From: an uncultured Ruminococcus sp.
GTDB lineage: Bacteria > Bacillota > Clostridia > Oscillospirales > Acutalibacteraceae
DNA: 64,000 nt
Reading direction: 5' to 3'
Assembly: GCA_902790475.1 (NCBI GenBank)
Contig: CADASG010000007.1
Location: forward strand, 1 to 64,000
The notes below the pieces were generated by a model. That model made no database searches, was not told the origin of the DNA, and saw only the letters and a list, made by a program, of their open reading frames with translations. The first letter of the stretch is position 1; each line of letters starts with the position of its first letter. This document shows positions 61,192 through 64,000 of the stretch, piece after piece. Both the position numbers and the translations under genes were made by a program.

Positions 61192-61377
61192 GTCAAGTAT
61201 ATATAATATGTATATGTCTATCCTGAAAAAACAACCAAAAATATTTGTTTAACGCGCTGTATTTAGTGCGATTTATCGAAGCGTGAAAAATCTGATTATA
61301 ATTCCAAAAAGTAAAAAATAATTCGCCGAAATCTTGTAAAATAATAAGTTGGAAAGAGACGTTGCGGAGGTGGCGAT

Positions 61378-61947
61378 TTGAAAAAAGCTTTGCTTGTTTG
61401 CCGTCCCGAGCAAAATGTCGCTCAGCTCAGGGAGCTTCTTGTATCCGAGGGCTGTGAAAAGATATCCGCCGCTTTTTCGGCGTACGGCGCCGAGGAGGCT
61501 GTTCACGGCGGAGAGTTTGATCTTATCTGTATAAACGCGCCGCTGGTAGATGAAAACGGCATTGATTTGTCGCGGCGTCTTGCCGAAGCGACAAAAGCCG
61601 TGGTCGTTATCCTTGTTCCGCAAAAAAACCTAAAGGAACTCGGCGAGCTGCTTGCTCCATGCGGAGTTTTGACGGCGGCAAAGCCGCTGAACAGACAGCT
61701 GTTTCACCTTATGCTGAGCTTCGCTTCAGGGATGCGCTCCCGTTTTATCGCCGCAGGTGAAGAGACCGAACGGCTCAAGGGCATGGTCGAGGATATCAAG
61801 ATCATCGACCGCGCCAAGCTGCTTTTGGTGTCCTGCCTTAACATGAGCGAGGAACAGGCGCACCGTTACCTTGAAAAACAGGCGATGGATCTGCGCACCG
61901 CTAAGGTCAATGTTGCCAAGCAGGTCATACAGACATATGAAAACTGA
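61378..61947 (+). CDS. ANTAR-domain antitermination regulator with atypical receiver
   Basis: 189 aa starting at TTG 61378 behind GGAGGTGG. A receiver-like domain (about 1-115) opens KKALLVCRPEQN, without the usual acidic pair, and has FDLICINAPLVDENGIDL, where Asn stands at the phosphoacceptor position; the conserved Lys remains (AAKPLNR). A helical linker leads to the ANTAR domain (about 128-187: IIDRAKLLLVSCLNMSEEQA, then YLEKQAMDLR and VAKQVIQTYE). ANTAR binds RNA hairpins to prevent termination. Its likely target is the leader of the neighbouring glutamine synthetase gene; this is inferred from position and the loop sequence. Confidence 0.87.
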   Translation: MKKALLVCRPEQNVAQLRELLVSEGCEKISAAFSAYGAEEAVHGGEFDLICINAPLVDENGIDLSRRLAEATKAVVVILVPQKNLKELGELLAPCGVLTAAKPLNRQLFHLMLSFASGMRSRFIAAGEETERLKGMVEDIKIIDRAKLLLVSCLNMSEEQAHRYLEKQAMDLRTAKVNVAKQVIQTYEN

Positions 61948-62003
61948 CAGAGTTGGTTTTTCAGCGTATTTATACGCATTTATATAACGAAAGGATTGTT
62001 GAT

Positions 62004-63083
62004 ATGAGTCGTGCTGCGTACTTAGTTCTTGAAAACGGAACCGTTTTTGAGGGCAAGGCATTCGGTGCCGAAAAAGAAACAACGGGAGAGCTTGTCTTTA
62101 CAACCGCAATGACAGGCTATCTTGAAACACTCACCGACCCCAGCTATTACGGTCAGGTGGTTCTTCAGACATTCCCGCTTATCGGTAACTACGGCGTTAT
62201 TCCCGCCGATTTCGAGAGTGAGAATCCCACACTAAAGGGTTATATTGTTCGTGAATGGTGCCAAGCTCCTTCCAACTTCCGTTGCGAGGGTAATCTTGAC
62301 ACCTTTTTAAAAGACGTCGGAATTCCCGGCATCTACGGGATCGACACCCGCGCCCTCACCCGTATCGTGCGCGAGTACGGCGTAATGAACTGCAGGATCC
62401 AGTATACGCCCGAGGTCACCGAGGAGACCCTTAACGATATCAGGAAGTATGTCATCACCGAGGCGGTCGAGCATACTACGGTGCAGCACAACGAAGTATT
62501 CACTCCCGAGCAAACAGAGTTAAAGGTAGTGCTGATGGATTTCGGTGCGAAGCATAACATAGAGCGCGAGCTCGTTCACCGCGGCTGCGAGGTCACCGTC
62601 GTTCCGGCTCACACCTCGGCAGAGGAGATCGCGGCGCTTGCTCCCGACGGCATAATGCTGTCAAACGGCCCCGGAGACCCTGCCAAAAACACAGAGATAA
62701 TCAAGCAGCTTTCACTGCTTGCGGATAAAAAGATACCGATGTTCGGCATCTGTCTGGGTCACCAGCTGCTCGCGCTTTCTCAGGGCGCCGAGACCAAAAA
62801 GCTTCACTACGGTCACCGCGGCGCAAACCAGCCCGTAAAGGAGCTTGAAACGGGCAAAATTTATATCACCTCGCAAAATCACGGCTACGCTGTTGTGTCC
62901 GACAGCCTTCCCGATACCGCCGAGGTCAGCTTTGAAAACGGCAACGACGGAACCTGCGAGGGCGTAAACTACAAAAACATGCCCGCGTTTTCCGTTCAGT
63001 TCCATCCCGAAGCCTGCGGCGGTCCGCAGGATACCGCGTTCCTGTTCGATAAATTCATTAAGCTGATGAAGGATAACAAATAA
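62004..63083 (+). CDS. carA: Carbamoyl-phosphate synthase small subunit
   Basis: 359 aa glutaminase subunit that channels ammonia to CarB for pyrimidine and arginine synthesis. [17 protein letters not shown] is the N-terminal signature; the nucleophile site is [31 protein letters not shown] carries the His/Glu. The start is ATG 62004, preceded by AAAGGA; an upstream in-frame ATG at 61953 is not supported. It ends 23 bases before carB. Confidence 0.96.
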   Translation: MSRAAYLVLENGTVFEGKAFGAEKETTGELVFTTAMTGYLETLTDPSYYGQVVLQTFPLIGNYGVIPADFESENPTLKGYIVREWCQAPSNFRCEGNLDTFLKDVGIPGIYGIDTRALTRIVREYGVMNCRIQYTPEVTEETLNDIRKYVITEAVEHTTVQHNEVFTPEQTELKVVLMDFGAKHNIERELVHRGCEVTVVPAHTSAEEIAALAPDGIMLSNGPGDPAKNTEIIKQLSLLADKKIPMFGICLGHQLLALSQGAETKKLHYGHRGANQPVKELETGKIYITSQNHGYAVVSDSLPDTAEVSFENGNDGTCEGVNYKNMPAFSVQFHPEACGGPQDTAFLFDKFIKLMKDNK

Positions 63084-63106
63084 TCTATTTAGATAAGGAT
63101 GATAAT

Positions 63107-64000
63107 ATGCCACTGAAAAAGGATATCAAAAGAGTAATGGTTATCGGCTCGGGTCCTATTGTTATCGGACAGGCAGCCGAATTTGACTACGCAGGCACAC
63201 AGGCTTGCCGCGCGTTAAAGGAAGAGGGACTGGAGGTCATCCTGGTCAACTCCAACCCTGCTACCATCATGACGGACAACGCCATGGCGGATAAGATCTA
63301 CATTGAACCGCTCACCCTTGAAACCGTCAAGCGTATAATCAAAAAGGAGCGTCCCGACAGTCTGCTGTCCACCTTAGGCGGTCAGACGGGTCTGACGCTT
63401 TCCATGCAGCTTGCCAAGGAGGGCTTTTTAAAGAAATACGGCGTTCAGCTTTTAGGAGCTAATCCCGACACTATCGACAAGGCTGAGGACAGGCAGATGT
63501 TCAAGGACACCATGCTGAGCATCGGTCAGCCCGTGATCCCCTCAACGGTCGTCAACGACGTTGACTCCGCCGTTAAATTCGCGGAGGAGATCGGCTATCC
63601 CGTTATCATTCGCCCTGCGTTCACGCTCGGCGGCACAGGCGGCGGCATTGTACACGACGAGGAGGAGCTGCGCGAGATCACCTCAAACGGTCTGGAGCTT
63701 TCGCCGATCACTCAGGTTTTGGTTGAAAAGTGCGTTTCCGGCTGGAAGGAGATCGAGTTTGAGGTAATGCGCGACAGCGCAGGCAACGTTATCACGATCT
63801 GCTCAATGGAAAACATGGATCCCGTCGGCGTTCACACGGGCGACTCCATCGTTATCGCTCCTGCCGTTACGCTGGCTGACAAGGAGTATCAGATCCTGCG
63901 CTCAGCGGCGCTCAGCATCGTTTCGGCGCTCAAGGTAGAGGGCGGCTGCAACTGCCAGTTCGCGCTCGATCCCGAAACCTTTGAGTACGCGGTCATCGAG
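63107..64000 (+). CDS. carB: Carbamoyl-phosphate synthase large subunit (5' part)
   Basis: The gene starts at ATG 63107, behind AAGGATG, and stays open for 298 codons to the window edge; the family is about 1,060 aa, so roughly the first quarter is present. It opens [20 protein letters not shown] and continues [20 protein letters not shown], then SNPATIMTD, the family's first ATP-grasp region; the Gly-rich loop FTLGGTGGG follows near 168. The C-terminal end lies beyond the window. Confidence 0.96.
   Translation, partial: MPLKKDIKRVMVIGSGPIVIGQAAEFDYAGTQACRALKEEGLEVILVNSNPATIMTDNAMADKIYIEPLTLETVKRIIKKERPDSLLSTLGGQTGLTLSMQLAKEGFLKKYGVQLLGANPDTIDKAEDRQMFKDTMLSIGQPVIPSTVVNDVDSAVKFAEEIGYPVIIRPAFTLGGTGGGIVHDEEELREITSNGLELSPITQVLVEKCVSGWKEIEFEVMRDSAGNVITICSMENMDPVGVHTGDSIVIAPAVTLADKEYQILRSAALSIVSALKVEGGCNCQFALDPETFEYAVIE

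Overview
The window reads as chromosomal DNA of a gut-type Clostridia, most likely an uncultured Ruminococcaceae/Oscillospirales relative. The evidence is a Bacillota gene order (yicC-remA-gmk-rpoZ-priA-def-fmt-rsmB-rlmN-prpC-prkC-rsgA-thiN), strong AGGAGG ribosome binding sites with frequent TTG/GTG starts, TTGACA-17-TATAAT promoters, and secreted proteins that join dockerin modules to BspA-type leucine-rich repeats. No phage, integron, CRISPR array or transposase was seen. The gene assignments rest on reading motifs in the translations; no database search was possible.

Layout. 1-5.6 kb: yebC (minus), a secreted GLUG/Ig-like/dockerin protein, a composite intergenic repeat, and a membrane protein (minus). 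5.7-20 kb: a long plus-strand housekeeping run from yicC to thiN (RNA turnover, GMP kinase, RNA polymerase omega, replication restart, N-terminal formyl processing, rRNA methylation, the PrpC/PrkC phosphatase-kinase pair, ribosome GTPase, thiamine diphosphate synthesis). 20-26.5 kb: a zinc-ribbon pseudokinase with PASTA domains, an SGNH-hydrolase/dockerin protein, a GH3 lipoprotein and an Mbeg1-like hydrolase. 26.7-30.6 kb: a GH13 enzyme fused to DUF1653, small membrane and lipoprotein genes, and a DUF2804 protein. 30.7-37 kb: ruvCAB, an rRNA-methyltransferase-like gene, the ECF transporter core ecfA1-ecfA2-ecfT, and truA, followed by a 169-bp terminal-inverted-repeat element. 37-42.5 kb: a DUF5711-like protein, cvpA, pgsA and a ClpE-like unfoldase. 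42.5-49 kb: a second copy of the composite repeat, a large BspA/dockerin protein, two zinc-ribbon proteins and a purine permease. 49-57.6 kb: traX-like, SprT-like, tRNA-Cys, a deoxyribosyltransferase, a PASTA-SH3b protein, nadE, guaA, glmS and an acetyltransferase. 57.6-64 kb: rlmD, type III glutamine synthetase, an ANTAR regulator, carA and the start of carB.

The strongest regulatory observation is at the glutamine synthetase gene. A consensus promoter is followed by a hairpin with a six-base AACGGC loop, which fits the ANTAR loop rule (A at position 1, G at position 4). That hairpin overlaps the 5' arm of an intrinsic terminator, and an ANTAR protein with an atypical receiver is encoded just downstream. 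Together with guaA, glmS, nadE and carAB, all of which use glutamine or ammonia, the last 12 kb forms a nitrogen-assimilation neighbourhood.

Other notable points are a kinase-fold protein that has lost all three catalytic residues, a GH13-DUF1653 fusion, and three copies of a composite repeat. Each repeat copy lies in the same orientation downstream of a gene, and two of them follow dockerin genes. I saw no clear evidence of a wholly new defence or mobile system here.
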